From: CAZNKU01 sp045654805
GTDB lineage: Bacteria > Bacillota > Clostridia > Monoglobales > Firm-18
Direction of reading: 5' to 3'
Assembly (NCBI GenBank): GCA_045654805.1
Contig: JAZOOD010000034.1
Coordinates: forward strand, 1 to 40,664
Length of the DNA stretch: 40,664 bases
How positions within the stretch are numbered: position 1 is the first letter of the stretch; each line of letters starts with the position of its first letter. Shown piece by piece: positions 15,357-25,122 of the stretch. A program made the translations under genes and the position numbers. A model generated the notes under the pieces. It was given only the letters and a program-made list of their open reading frames with translations. It was not told where the DNA came from and searched no databases.

Positions 15357-17771
15357 TTGCGTATTGCTGAGGTTGTTATAGCCAATAACAGTAGAGAACT
15401 TAATAAAAAATTTTCCTATATTGTTCCTGATGATATGAATGTTATTGCAGGGGCAAGGGTTGTTGTGCCATTTGGCAGAGGAAACAAAACTGTTGAGGGT
15501 ATAGTGACGGGCTTTACGGACAAATCCAATTTTACTAAGCTTAAAAATATTGCTAAGTTAATTGACGAAAAACCTCTTTGTACACCAAAGCTTTTGGAGC
15601 TTGCGGAATATATTCAAGAAAACAGCATATGTACCTATTATCAGGCTTTGCGACTTGTGGTTGCTTCAGGCACAAAAATTAAGACCACACGCTGGATAAC
15701 CTTGCTGGACGATAATATTAACATAGATAAAATAAGCGGGCGTTCCGCTTCTAAAAGAAAGTTGCTTGAAATATTGACAGAAGCAGGAGGTACTGTGGAT
15801 TATGGTTCTGTCGCGTGGGTTTCAAACGTTAATATAACAATAAAATCATTGGAAAAAGAGGGGATAATATCCTTTGACGATACTGTTGCCCAAAATGTAA
15901 AGAGCAAGCAGATACGTATGGTACGGTTATGTCCTATGGTTGAATATTCTGATGACTTTGCACTTTTACATAAAAAGGCACCCAAGCAATTTAAGATGGT
16001 GGAAATTTTAAAGCAGACAGGTGACATTTCCGCGGCGGATATTGTAATGTTTTCTAGCGGGTCATATGCCGCACTCAACTCTTTGGAACAAAAGGGGTTA
16101 ATAGAATTTTATGATAAAAAGGTGTATCGCAACTCATTTGAAGTTTCAAAATACCAAAAGACGGAAAAAAAGTTGCTTACAAAGGAACAGCAATACGTCC
16201 TTGACAGCCTTGTTAACAATCATAAAAATGGTGATACAAAGCCTAACCTCATCCGCGGAGTTACAGGCAGCGGTAAGACGGAAGTATTTTTGCAGATAAT
16301 TGAATATTATATAAATATGGGCAAGCAGGCGATAGTTTTAGTCCCTGAAATTTCACTTACTCCTCAGATGGTTGACCGTTTTGTGGGCAGGTTTGGTGAC
16401 AAAGTAAGTGTTTTGCACAGTGCCCTTTCACAGGGTGAAAAGTTTGACGAATGGAACAAGATTTTAAATGGCGAGGTTAGTGTTGCAATTGGTGCCCGCA
16501 GTGCGGTGTTTGCACCCTTTGAAAATTTGGGTATAATAATAATTGATGAGGAGCACGAAAGCACATATAAATCCGACAATTCACCAAGATATGATGCCAA
16601 AGACGCGGCAATGTTCCGATGTAAAAACGAGGGGGCTATGCTGGTTATGGCGTCGGCTACACCATCCGTAAGTTGCTATTACAAGGCAAAGACGGGGGTT
16701 TATAACTTGTATGAAATGAAAAACAGGCATAATTTTATGTCTATGCCCCATATCGAAACCGTAGATATGCGTGAGGAATTAAAAAGTGGGAATCATAGCG
16801 TATTCAGTCGAAAACTTAAGGAAGAAATTGATAAAAATATAGAACTTGGTCAGCAGACTATTTTGTTTTTAAACCGCAGAGGATTTAACAGCTTTGTTAT
16901 GTGCCGTGATTGCGGTGAGGCTATAAAGTGTCGTAATTGCAGTATTTCTATGACGTATCACAAAAATTCCAATGTGTTAAAATGTCATTATTGCGGATAC
17001 GAGCAGAATATTCCAAAAATCTGCCCCAATTGTGAAAGTACCCACATACGCTTTATGGGTACGGGTACGGAGAAGGTGGAGGAGGAAATTGTAAAAATAT
17101 ACGGTGAAAAGTCCTTTATCCGTATGGATGCGGACACTACATCGGGCAAAAATTCTCATGAGGCAATTTTAAACAGATTTCAAAATGAGAAAATCCCCAT
17201 ACTTCTTGGAACACAAATGGTTACAAAGGGTCTTGATTTTCCAAACGTAACTTTAGTAGGTGTTCTTGCGGCAGATATTTCACTTAACATAGATGACTTC
17301 CGTGCGGCGGAGCGTACATTCGGGCAAATTACTCAGGTATGCGGACGTGCGGGCAGAGGTGATTTGGAAGGCAGGGCGGTGGTACAGACCTATCAGCCTG
17401 AACACTATGCCATAGATTTTGCCAAAAATCACGATTATGAAAGTTTTTATAATGACGAAATTAATATACGTAAACAGCTTAAAAACCCACCTTTTAACGA
17501 CCTTGTGCTTATTATGATGCAGGGGGATAAGGAAGACAGCGTGGTTTACGAGCTTGGCAGGATTGCAAACAGACTGAGAAACCGAGGTTTAAGTGTAATG
17601 GGGCCCGTGCCTGCACCATACAGCAGAATTAAAAACAAGTATAGGTGGCGTATTATTTTAAAGCATCATAATGCTACAGAATTACTTGAATTATTTCACA
17701 CTATTGCAGACTATTATGCAAAAAGTAACAATCAGCTTTTTGTAGATATAAACCCCAACTCGATGAATTAG
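15357..17771 (+). CDS. priA: Primosomal protein N' (replication restart helicase)
   Basis: 804-residue 3'-5' helicase that restarts collapsed forks. The N-terminal 3'-end binding domain opens with RIAEVVIANNSRELNKKFSY. Walker A GVTGSGKTEVFL is near residue 304, and the DEEH box (IIIDEEHES) and ATPSVS motif follow. A zinc-binding insertion carries eight Cys as four CxxC-like pairs (CRDC, CRNC, CHYC, CPNC). The start is a TTG with AAAAGGGTGAT just upstream. It heads the def-fmt-rsmB cluster, a classic Firmicute arrangement. Confidence 0.96.
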   Translation: MRIAEVVIANNSRELNKKFSYIVPDDMNVIAGARVVVPFGRGNKTVEGIVTGFTDKSNFTKLKNIAKLIDEKPLCTPKLLELAEYIQENSICTYYQALRLVVASGTKIKTTRWITLLDDNINIDKISGRSASKRKLLEILTEAGGTVDYGSVAWVSNVNITIKSLEKEGIISFDDTVAQNVKSKQIRMVRLCPMVEYSDDFALLHKKAPKQFKMVEILKQTGDISAADIVMFSSGSYAALNSLEQKGLIEFYDKKVYRNSFEVSKYQKTEKKLLTKEQQYVLDSLVNNHKNGDTKPNLIRGVTGSGKTEVFLQIIEYYINMGKQAIVLVPEISLTPQMVDRFVGRFGDKVSVLHSALSQGEKFDEWNKILNGEVSVAIGARSAVFAPFENLGIIIIDEEHESTYKSDNSPRYDAKDAAMFRCKNEGAMLVMASATPSVSCYYKAKTGVYNLYEMKNRHNFMSMPHIETVDMREELKSGNHSVFSRKLKEEIDKNIELGQQTILFLNRRGFNSFVMCRDCGEAIKCRNCSISMTYHKNSNVLKCHYCGYEQNIPKICPNCESTHIRFMGTGTEKVEEEIVKIYGEKSFIRMDADTTSGKNSHEAILNRFQNEKIPILLGTQMVTKGLDFPNVTLVGVLAADISLNIDDFRAAERTFGQITQVCGRAGRGDLEGRAVVQTYQPEHYAIDFAKNHDYESFYNDEINIRKQLKNPPFNDLVLIMMQGDKEDSVVYELGRIANRLRNRGLSVMGPVPAPYSRIKNKYRWRIILKHHNATELLELFHTIADYYAKSNNQLFVDINPNSMN

Positions 17772-17784
17772 GAGGAATTTATCA

Positions 17785-18243
17785 ATGGCAATCAGAAATA
17801 TAGTTAAAGTAGGAGACCCCGTTCTTTCTAAAAAGTGCAGAGCGGTGGAAAAAATAGATGACAGAATTATCGGTCTGTTGGACGATATGATAGACACTCT
17901 TTATGATTCCAACGGTGTGGGGCTTGCCGCACCTCAGGTAGGTGTTTTAAAGAGAATTGCAGTTATTGATATAGGTGATGGACTTATTGAACTTATAAAT
18001 CCTGAAATTGTTGCTGAGGATGGTTCACAAAATGACCTTGAAGGGTGTCTTAGCTTACCCGGCAAATGGGGTTATGTACAGCGTCCAAACAAAGTAACCG
18101 TACGCGCGTTGGATAGAAACGGCGATGAATATGAATACGAAGGTGAAGGATTACTTGCACGAGCATTCTGTCACGAAATTGAACACCTTGACGGTGTATT
18201 ATTTTCAAGCCACGTAAGTGAATTTGTAGAACCTGAAAAATAG
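17785..18243 (+). CDS. def: Peptide deformylase
   Basis: 152 residues; removes the formyl group from nascent N-formyl-Met. All three family motifs are intact: G44VGLAAPQ51, E86GCLS90 with metal ligand Cys88, and H130E131xxH134. Length matches short Firmicute/type I deformylases. It starts 13 bp after priA with AGGAGG overlapping the priA stop, and is 11 bp from fmt, whose product adds the formyl group. Confidence 0.97.
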   Translation: MAIRNIVKVGDPVLSKKCRAVEKIDDRIIGLLDDMIDTLYDSNGVGLAAPQVGVLKRIAVIDIGDGLIELINPEIVAEDGSQNDLEGCLSLPGKWGYVQRPNKVTVRALDRNGDEYEYEGEGLLARAFCHEIEHLDGVLFSSHVSEFVEPEK

Positions 18244-18254
18244 GAGATTTTTAT

Positions 18255-19166
18255 ATGAAAGTAATGTTTATGGGTACGCCCGATATTGCAGTACCTTGCC
18301 TTGAAGCATTAATTGAAAACCATCAGGTTGTGTGCGTTGTAACCCAGCCTGACAAACCAAAAAACAGAGGGCAGAAGATGGCTATGTCGCCCGTAAAGGA
18401 AGTTGCCTTGTCACACAATATAGATGTTTTACAACCTGTAAAATTTAAGGACAACGCTTTTTTTTCTGAACTTGAAAAATATAATCCCGATGTTATAGTA
18501 GTAATTGCATACGGCAGAATTTTGCCTGAATATGTTTTGGAATACCCAAAGTACAAATGCATTAATGTACATGCCTCACTTTTGCCGGAATACCGTGGTG
18601 CCGCACCTATACAATGGTGTATAGTTGATGGCAGAAAGGTTACAGGTATTACAACTATGCTTATGAACAAGGGGCTTGATACAGGTGATATGCTCCTTAA
18701 GGAAGAAATTGAAATTACCGACACTATGACTGGTGGTGAGCTCCACGACAAAATGGCGGAGCTTGCACCAAAAATATTGCTTGAAACTTTGGATAATATA
18801 GACACTATCGTTCCTGAAAAACAAGATGATTCAAAGTCCTGCTACGCGTCTATGATTGACAAGTCTATGACGGTAATTGACTGGAATAAGACAAGTGTTG
18901 AAATTGTAAATTTAATAAGGGGTATGAATCCGTTCCCTGCCGCAAGGACGTTTGTTGAAGGTAAATTGTTGAAGATTTTTACAGCACAACCTTGTGAAAA
19001 AAAAGGTGATACAGGTAAAGTTCTTGACATTGACGACGGTTTTGTAGTAGGTTGCAAGGACGGCTCTGTTAAAATAACGGAAGTTCAGCCAGAAGGTAAA
19101 CGCCGTATGTCTGCAAAGGATTATACTTTAGGTAATAAAATCAAGGTAGGAGATATGCTTATATGA
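18255..19166 (+). CDS. fmt: Methionyl-tRNA formyltransferase
   Basis: 303 residues; formylates initiator Met-tRNA using 10-formyl-THF. It starts with the MKVMFMGTPDIAVPCLEAL Rossmann strand and has the catalytic stretch NVHASLLPEYRGAAPIQW (N104, H106), the LDTGDML motif near 141-147, and a C-terminal OB-like tRNA-binding domain after about residue 205. The stop overlaps the rsmB start in ATGA, indicating translational coupling. Confidence 0.97.
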   Translation: MKVMFMGTPDIAVPCLEALIENHQVVCVVTQPDKPKNRGQKMAMSPVKEVALSHNIDVLQPVKFKDNAFFSELEKYNPDVIVVIAYGRILPEYVLEYPKYKCINVHASLLPEYRGAAPIQWCIVDGRKVTGITTMLMNKGLDTGDMLLKEEIEITDTMTGGELHDKMAELAPKILLETLDNIDTIVPEKQDDSKSCYASMIDKSMTVIDWNKTSVEIVNLIRGMNPFPAARTFVEGKLLKIFTAQPCEKKGDTGKVLDIDDGFVVGCKDGSVKITEVQPEGKRRMSAKDYTLGNKIKVGDMLI

Positions 19167-20425
19167 CCGCAAGACAGCTTGCCCTTAAGGTACTATATGA
19201 GATTGACAAGGAAAGTGCCTTTACAGGAATTGAGCTTAAAAATCAACTTTCATCATCAGACCTTTCAGGTGTTGACAAAGCTTTTGCAACGGAATTGGTT
19301 TATGGAGTGGTGAAGAACCGCACAAGGCTTGACTATATAATTTCCAAATACAGTAAGCAAAAGCTAAAAAAAATATCCCCCTGGATTATAAACATACTGC
19401 GTATGGGTGTGTATCAGATAATTTTTCTTGACAAAATACCGCTGAGTGCCGCTGTTAATGAAAGTGTAAAGCTTGCTAAAAGATATGGGCATCAGGCATC
19501 ATCAGGCTTTGTAAACGGTATTTTGCGTAACGTGAGCAGAAGCGGGGATGTGCAGTATCCAAATGGCAGGGAATATTATGAGGTTTTTTATTCCCATCCA
19601 AAATGGCTTGTGGATATGCTTTTTGACCAATACAGTGATGATGCAAAGGCTATTATTGAAAATAACAACAAAGTCCCCGTAACTACCGTAAGGGTTAATA
19701 TTTTAAAGACAAATGCTAGTGATGTTGAAAAATCTCTTGTGGAAAAAGGAATATCTGTTGAAAAAACGGAATTTAATAATGTTCTTAAAATTTCAAACTA
19801 CGGAGATATATCAAAGCTTTCGGAATATAGGGACGGGCTTATTACCCCACAGGGTACAAGCTCATATATGGCAGCAAGTGTTTTAAATCCTCAAAAGGGC
19901 GAAAGTATTATGGATTTATGCTCCGCACCCGGTGGTAAAACTACTGCTATGGCGGAAATCAGCGGTGACGGGGCAAAAATATATGCCTTTGATTTGTATG
20001 AACATAAAATTGATTTAATAAATAATAATTGCAAAAGGCTTGGTATTAAAAATGTTGATGCAAGGGTTTGGGATGCTACGATGGATATGGAAGATTTTGC
20101 AGATAAGGCAGATAAAATACTTGCAGACGTGCCATGCAGCGGTTTAGGTATTATCCGCAAAAAGCCTGACATAAAATGGAATAAGGAAACCGGGGACTTT
20201 GATGCAATTATAAATATACAGAAAAAGATATTGGACAATGCACAAAAGTATCTTAAAAAAGGAGGTACGTTGGTGTATTCCACCTGTACAATCAATAAAA
20301 ATGAAAATGAAAATGTGGTTGATGAGTTTGCAAAAAAATACGGTTTTAAAGTCGAACTTATGCAGACTATTCTACCTGGTGAAGCATACGACGGCTTTTT
20401 CATTTGCAAAATGATAAAGGAGTAA
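19163..20425 (+). CDS. rsmB: 16S rRNA (cytosine-967 C5)-methyltransferase
   Basis: 420 residues. An N-terminal NusB-like RNA-binding domain (about 1-130) is joined to a Rossmann methyltransferase domain. SAM motif I is DLCSAPGGKTTAMAE; motif IV VPCSGLGIIRKKPDIKW and motif VI STCT carry the catalytic cysteines of m5C enzymes. It overlaps fmt by four bases and sits two bases before the UPF0291 gene. Confidence 0.95.
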   Translation: MTARQLALKVLYEIDKESAFTGIELKNQLSSSDLSGVDKAFATELVYGVVKNRTRLDYIISKYSKQKLKKISPWIINILRMGVYQIIFLDKIPLSAAVNESVKLAKRYGHQASSGFVNGILRNVSRSGDVQYPNGREYYEVFYSHPKWLVDMLFDQYSDDAKAIIENNNKVPVTTVRVNILKTNASDVEKSLVEKGISVEKTEFNNVLKISNYGDISKLSEYRDGLITPQGTSSYMAASVLNPQKGESIMDLCSAPGGKTTAMAEISGDGAKIYAFDLYEHKIDLINNNCKRLGIKNVDARVWDATMDMEDFADKADKILADVPCSGLGIIRKKPDIKWNKETGDFDAIINIQKKILDNAQKYLKKGGTLVYSTCTINKNENENVVDEFAKKYGFKVELMQTILPGEAYDGFFICKMIKE

Positions 20426-20427
20426 CT

Positions 20428-20613
20428 ATGGATAAAAAAATAATTGAAGAAATAAATGCACTTGCGAAAAAACAGCGTGAAGTAGGCCTTACCGATGAGG
20501 AAAAGGCAAGACAGACAGAGGTCAGGAAAATATATTTAGAGGCTATTAAGAAGAATTTTCGCAGTCAACTTGACAATATAAAATATGTTGAAGGTGATGA
20601 AAATGTTCATTAA
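20428..20613 (+). CDS. UPF0291/DUF896 small protein (YnzC type)
   Basis: 61 residues, highly charged and helical: an IIEEINALAKKQREVGLT segment, EEKARQTEVR, then a YLEAIKKNFRSQLDNIK helix. This is the UPF0291 family, represented by YnzC in Bacillus; its function is not established. AAAGGAG at 20416-20422 fixes the ATG. It overlaps the downstream metallo-hydrolase by 11 bases. Confidence 0.85.
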   Translation: MDKKIIEEINALAKKQREVGLTDEEKARQTEVRKIYLEAIKKNFRSQLDNIKYVEGDENVH

Positions 20614-21460
20614 ACGGCTAATTCCAAAAAGGTTATGGATTTGGATAGCCGTTATCGTGATAGCTGTTTCCTTTTTTCAGTCCAACAATGTAACCAAGCC
20701 TGTCGATAATCTTGTAGTAAGGTTTTTAGATGTTGGTCAGGCAGATTGTGAAATAATTCAGTTCCCCGACGGCAGAAATATAATTATCGACGGTGGTAAA
20801 AATGAAACAGAGTATCAATTGGTTGAAAAGATTAAAAGATATGGTATCCAAAAGTTTGACTATGTTATTGCAACACATCCCCACGAGGACCATATAGGCG
20901 GACTTGACAAAGTTATAGATAATTTTGAAATAGGTTGCATTTATATGCCAAATGCTATATCAAATTCAAAGACATTTGACGATGTCCTCAACAGCATTGA
21001 AAATAAAAATGTCACCGTTAAACAGGCAAAAGCAGGAATTAGAGTAATTGATGAAGAAAAGATTAATATGTTCTTTGTAGCACCTAACAGTGATTATTAT
21101 GAGGAAACAAATGACTATTCTGCTGTGGTAAGACTAACCTATAACGGATTTTCATTCCTGCTTACAGGGGATGCGGAAGCATGTTCCGAAAGGGAAATGC
21201 TTGAAAATGGTATGGATATCAAGGCGGATGTTTTAAAGGTGGGGCATCACGGCAGTTCCACAAGCACTACATATAAATTTTTAAAAGCAGTTGGCCCGGA
21301 CTATGCTGTAATTGAAGTAGGTAAGGACAATGACTACGGCCATCCTCATAAAGAAACTTTAGAGGCACTTGGAGACATAATGGTTTATCGCACCGATACC
21401 GATGGTACAATAACTATGGAGTGTGACGGGGTAAACCTTACAATTAATACGGAAAAATAA
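20603..21460 (+). CDS. ComEC/Rec2-like metallo-beta-lactamase-fold hydrolase, membrane anchored
   Basis: 285 residues. One N-terminal hydrophobic anchor (about 11-25) is followed by a stand-alone MBL domain like the C-terminal domain of ComEC: VRFLDVGQADCEII, the metal motif THPHEDHIGG, LLTGDAE, GHHGSSTSTT and YGHPH. The catalytic metal ligands are all present, so it is probably an active phosphodiesterase or nuclease outside the cell, but the substrate is unknown. The start at 20603 has AAGGTGA upstream and lies inside the UPF0291 gene end. Confidence 0.85.
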   Translation: MFIKRLIPKRLWIWIAVIVIAVSFFQSNNVTKPVDNLVVRFLDVGQADCEIIQFPDGRNIIIDGGKNETEYQLVEKIKRYGIQKFDYVIATHPHEDHIGGLDKVIDNFEIGCIYMPNAISNSKTFDDVLNSIENKNVTVKQAKAGIRVIDEEKINMFFVAPNSDYYEETNDYSAVVRLTYNGFSFLLTGDAEACSEREMLENGMDIKADVLKVGHHGSSTSTTYKFLKAVGPDYAVIEVGKDNDYGHPHKETLEALGDIMVYRTDTDGTITMECDGVNLTINTEK

Positions 21461-21476
21461 TTTTGAGAGGTTATAT

Positions 21477-22505
21477 ATGATTAATCTTAATGACTTGACA
21501 TTGGCGGATTTGCAGAAGGCTATTGGTGACATAGGTGAGCCTAAATTTCGTGCAAAGCAGATTTTTAAATGGTTTTCAAGAGGTGTAACATGCCTTGATG
21601 AAATGACCGATATTTCCGCTAAAACAAAAGAGAAAATTAAAGAGAATTATAATATTGCTAATGTTAATATTTGGAAGAGGTTTGATTCCAAGCTTGATGA
21701 AACAAAAAAATACCTTATGGAGCTTGATGACGGCAATATTATTGAAACCGTTGCAATGTTTTATAAGCACGGCATAACAGTGTGTATATCTACTCAGGTA
21801 GGTTGTAATATGGGGTGTAAATTCTGTGCATCTACATTGGGAGGAAAGCTACGCAACCTTACAGCGGGTGAGATACTGGGGCAGATTGCTACCGTTCAAC
21901 GTGATTTGGGTACACGTGTTTCCAACATTGTGCTTATGGGTATAGGCGAGCCACTTGACAATTATGACAACGTTGTAACCTTTTTAAAAAATATAAATGA
22001 TGAAAATGGCATTTGTATAGGTTACCGCCATATATCCCTTTCAACTTGCGGTATGGTGGATAGGATAAGGGATCTAGCACAGGAAAATATTCCAATAACC
22101 CTTTCTGTATCATTACATGCCCCTGACAATGAAACAAGGGATAAAATAATGCCTGTAAATCGTAAGTACAAGGTGGAGGAGCTTATAGATGCCTGTCGTG
22201 ATTATCAAGCAGTAACTGGAAGAAGAATATCATTTGAATATATTTTAATAAATCAGGTTAACGATACAAAAAAGCATGCAGAAAATCTTGTTAAAATTAC
22301 AAAGGGCATTTTAAGCCATATAAATCTTATTCCTGCAAATTTTGTTGAGGAAAGTGAATTTGTCAAAAGCTCTCCCGACAGGGTAAAGGCTTTTAAGCAA
22401 TATCTTGAAAATAGTGGAGTAACTGTTACGGTAAGGAGAGAACTAGGAAGCGATATATCCGCCTCTTGCGGACAGTTAAGGCGAAAACATAATACAGAGA
22501 GGTAA
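21477..22505 (+). CDS. rlmN: Dual-specificity RNA methyltransferase RlmN (radical SAM)
   Basis: 342 residues; methylates C2 of A2503 in 23S rRNA and A37 of some tRNAs. The radical-SAM cluster motif is C110-NMG-C114-KF-C117. The GIGEPLDNYDNV substrate region and the C-terminal methyl-carrying Cys at about 331 (SASCGQLR) are present. GAGAGG precedes the ATG. It is followed 7 bp later by prpC. Confidence 0.96.
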   Translation: MINLNDLTLADLQKAIGDIGEPKFRAKQIFKWFSRGVTCLDEMTDISAKTKEKIKENYNIANVNIWKRFDSKLDETKKYLMELDDGNIIETVAMFYKHGITVCISTQVGCNMGCKFCASTLGGKLRNLTAGEILGQIATVQRDLGTRVSNIVLMGIGEPLDNYDNVVTFLKNINDENGICIGYRHISLSTCGMVDRIRDLAQENIPITLSVSLHAPDNETRDKIMPVNRKYKVEELIDACRDYQAVTGRRISFEYILINQVNDTKKHAENLVKITKGILSHINLIPANFVEESEFVKSSPDRVKAFKQYLENSGVTVTVRRELGSDISASCGQLRRKHNTER

Positions 22506-22512
22506 GTATTAT

Positions 22513-23199
22513 ATGAAAATGTATGGTGCAACAGACATCGGTTTGGTACGAGCGACAAATCAGGACAATTTTTATATTGATACTGTGGGGAAATGGGCAG
22601 TTGTTACCGACGGTATGGGAGGCCATAACGGTGGTGAAACAGCCAGTTCTATGGCAGTAGAGGAAATTAAAAGGTCAATGTCCCAGGGTGTGGGCTTAAA
22701 GGAGTCTATATCCAATGCCAACACCGTTGTGTATAAAAAATCCATAGATAACCCACAACTTATGGGTATGGGTACCACTGTGGTGCTTTGTGAGGTACTT
22801 GGCGGTAGAGTAAATATCGCACACGTTGGTGACAGCCGTGCATATCTTTACAGGGACCACAAGTTAAAACAGATTACAAAAGACCATTCTATTGTCCAAC
22901 AGCTCATTGACAGCGGTACAATAACACAGGAACAGTCACGGTTTCATCCTCAGCGTAATCTTATAACAAGGGCTGTAGGTACAGAAAAAAATGTCTTGAT
23001 AGATTATAATACTTTGGACTTTGGAGAAAAGGATTGTATATTAATATGCAGTGACGGCTTAAGTTCATATGTTGATGAAAAAGATATTTTGGATATACTG
23101 GAAAATACTAAAAGCAGCGAAGCGGTAGATAAGTTGATTGCAGCAGCTAACGAAAGCGGCGGCAAGGATAATGTTACTGTAGTGCTTATAAAAGCGTAG
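22513..23199 (+). CDS. prpC: PP2C-type Ser/Thr protein phosphatase
   Basis: 228 residues. Metal-binding PPM motifs are intact: TDIGLVRATNQDNF, DGMGGHNGGETAS, AHVGDSRAYLY, CSDGLSSYV and the closing GGKDNVTVVLI. It dephosphorylates targets of the adjacent PASTA kinase; the pair (PrpC-PrkC or Stp-Stk) is standard in this cluster. The ATG at 22513 follows GAGAGG at 22498-22503, and the gene is 12 bp from prkC. Confidence 0.95.
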   Translation: MKMYGATDIGLVRATNQDNFYIDTVGKWAVVTDGMGGHNGGETASSMAVEEIKRSMSQGVGLKESISNANTVVYKKSIDNPQLMGMGTTVVLCEVLGGRVNIAHVGDSRAYLYRDHKLKQITKDHSIVQQLIDSGTITQEQSRFHPQRNLITRAVGTEKNVLIDYNTLDFGEKDCILICSDGLSSYVDEKDILDILENTKSSEAVDKLIAAANESGGKDNVTVVLIKA

Positions 23200-23211
23200 G
23201 AGGATGTTTTT

Positions 23212-25122
23212 ATGATCGGTATGATTTTAGGAAACAGATATGAAATATTAAAAGAAATCGGTAGCGGAGGTATGGCAAATGTCTATCTTGCACATTGTCG
23301 CTTGCTTAACAGGAATGTTGCAGTTAAGGTGTTGAAAAATGAATTTTCAAATGATAAGGAATTTTTGACCAGATTCAATAAGGAAGCACAGGCTGCTGCA
23401 GCAATTGCAAGTCCTAATATTGTTAATGTGTATGACGTAGGGCACGACGGTGACACTCACTACATAGTTATGGAATATGTGGAGGGGAATACTTTAAAGG
23501 AATATATAGATGCTAACGGTATGTTATCCTGGCAGGAAACTGTGGAATATGCTATACAGATATGTTCTGCTCTTGACAAAGCACATAAAAACGGAGTAAT
23601 ACACAGGGATATCAAGCCGCAAAATATTATTCTTACGAATGATGGTATACTTAAGGTAACTGACTTTGGTATAGCACGCGCATCCTCTAACGAAACTTTG
23701 AATATGGGTGAAAGCACAATGGGGTCTGTACACTACTTTTCACCTGAACAGGCAAGGGGTGGTTATACTGATGAAAAGAGCGATATATACTCTTTAGGTG
23801 TAGTTATGTACGAGCTTATTACAGGCACTCTCCCCTTTAACGGTGAATCTCCGATAGCTATTGCTATTAAACATATGCAACAAAAACCTGTTAGTCCAAA
23901 GGAATATAACGTCTCAATCCCATTGGCGGTGGAATCTATTATCCTAAAGGCTATGAGCAAGGAACAGAATTTAAGATATCAGTCTGCTGAGGAAATGCTG
24001 TACGATTTAAACCGAGTTATGAATCAACCGGACAAGGATAATCTTGATATACCTTTAAATGATGGTAATACTATAAAAATAGAGCCGGTTGTTGATATAT
24101 CTCCAGCAAAAAAAGAAGTATCGGATAATCACAGACCTGTGCATACAGACAAAAAGAAGTCTCAAAAGAAAAAAAAGGCTGATACGGGAAGTGTTAAAAA
24201 GGCAGTGTTGATGGCTGTTGTTACGGCATTTGCGCTTTTGGGCATATTTGTTGTAGGTGCTATGGCACTTTTAGGCGGTTGCAGTAAGGAAGTGGAAATT
24301 CCCGACCTTGTGGGTAAGGACTATCAAAAGGCTGTTGAGGAATATAATGACTTCACAATAACTATTGAACAGTATGTGGACAACGATGAATATGAGCCGG
24401 GTGTAATTGTTTCACAGTCACCTAAGGGTGGAAGAAAGACAAAGACCAATATGGAAATTTCCGTAAAGGTATCAAGGGACAGCCAAAGCTTTATTATGAG
24501 CGATTTTAAAAACAGTACTGTTGAGGAGATGAAGAACTTCCTTAAACACGAAATAGATGAATACGACCTTACTTTTGAAGTGGTGGAAGAAGATAGCGAG
24601 GATGTGGAAAAAGGTAAAATAACACGCACATATCCCCCTGTAGGCAGCAAGGTTTTAAAAGGTGGAAAAAACACAATTACAATCTATATAAGCAAGGGTG
24701 GACTTAAAATGCCTGACCTTACAGGTATTAAACTTAAGGATGCTAAAGAACTGTTGTCACAGATGAAGCTTGAACTTGGTAAGTTAAATCCGTCTGATGC
24801 AAAAGATGACTATGTAGTAATCGGACAGAGTGTTGACCCTGAAGATAATGTTAATATAGGTGATAAGATTGACCTTGAGCTTCGTGCTACAAATGATGCT
24901 TCAGGCAGCGGGGAAAGCTCATCAAAGGTTGTAACGGTTCTTGTTCCGCAGAATAATGATACTACCACAATACGCGTTGTTCAGGATGGCAAGGTTATTC
25001 ACAATCAGGTTCACAGTAAATCCGAGGGAAGTATTGATATAACAGTTACAGGTTCCGGTAAGTCGAATATTGAAATATACTACAACGGAACATTTAATAA
25101 TTCATTGACGGTGGAACTATGA
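23212..25122 (+). CDS. prkC: PASTA-domain Ser/Thr protein kinase
   Basis: 636-residue membrane kinase that senses muropeptides or lipid II. The kinase domain has GSGGMANVYLA, VAVK with Lys39, HRDIKPQN with Asp133, DFGIAR at 151-156 and SPEQARG. A lysine-rich juxtamembrane segment (about 310-330) precedes one transmembrane helix (about 331-355). Three PASTA repeats follow (about 361-422, 427-495, 498-560). After a Ser/Gly linker there is a further beta-rich tail of about 65 residues (571-636). AGGAGG precedes the start, and the stop overlaps rsgA in ATGA. Confidence 0.95.
   Translation: MIGMILGNRYEILKEIGSGGMANVYLAHCRLLNRNVAVKVLKNEFSNDKEFLTRFNKEAQAAAAIASPNIVNVYDVGHDGDTHYIVMEYVEGNTLKEYIDANGMLSWQETVEYAIQICSALDKAHKNGVIHRDIKPQNIILTNDGILKVTDFGIARASSNETLNMGESTMGSVHYFSPEQARGGYTDEKSDIYSLGVVMYELITGTLPFNGESPIAIAIKHMQQKPVSPKEYNVSIPLAVESIILKAMSKEQNLRYQSAEEMLYDLNRVMNQPDKDNLDIPLNDGNTIKIEPVVDISPAKKEVSDNHRPVHTDKKKSQKKKKADTGSVKKAVLMAVVTAFALLGIFVVGAMALLGGCSKEVEIPDLVGKDYQKAVEEYNDFTITIEQYVDNDEYEPGVIVSQSPKGGRKTKTNMEISVKVSRDSQSFIMSDFKNSTVEEMKNFLKHEIDEYDLTFEVVEEDSEDVEKGKITRTYPPVGSKVLKGGKNTITIYISKGGLKMPDLTGIKLKDAKELLSQMKLELGKLNPSDAKDDYVVIGQSVDPEDNVNIGDKIDLELRATNDASGSGESSSKVVTVLVPQNNDTTTIRVVQDGKVIHNQVHSKSEGSIDITVTGSGKSNIEIYYNGTFNNSLTVEL

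Noticed and set aside
18323..18805. 160-residue frame antisense to fmt
   Set aside because: Lies wholly within fmt, with no ribosome site or recognised domain.
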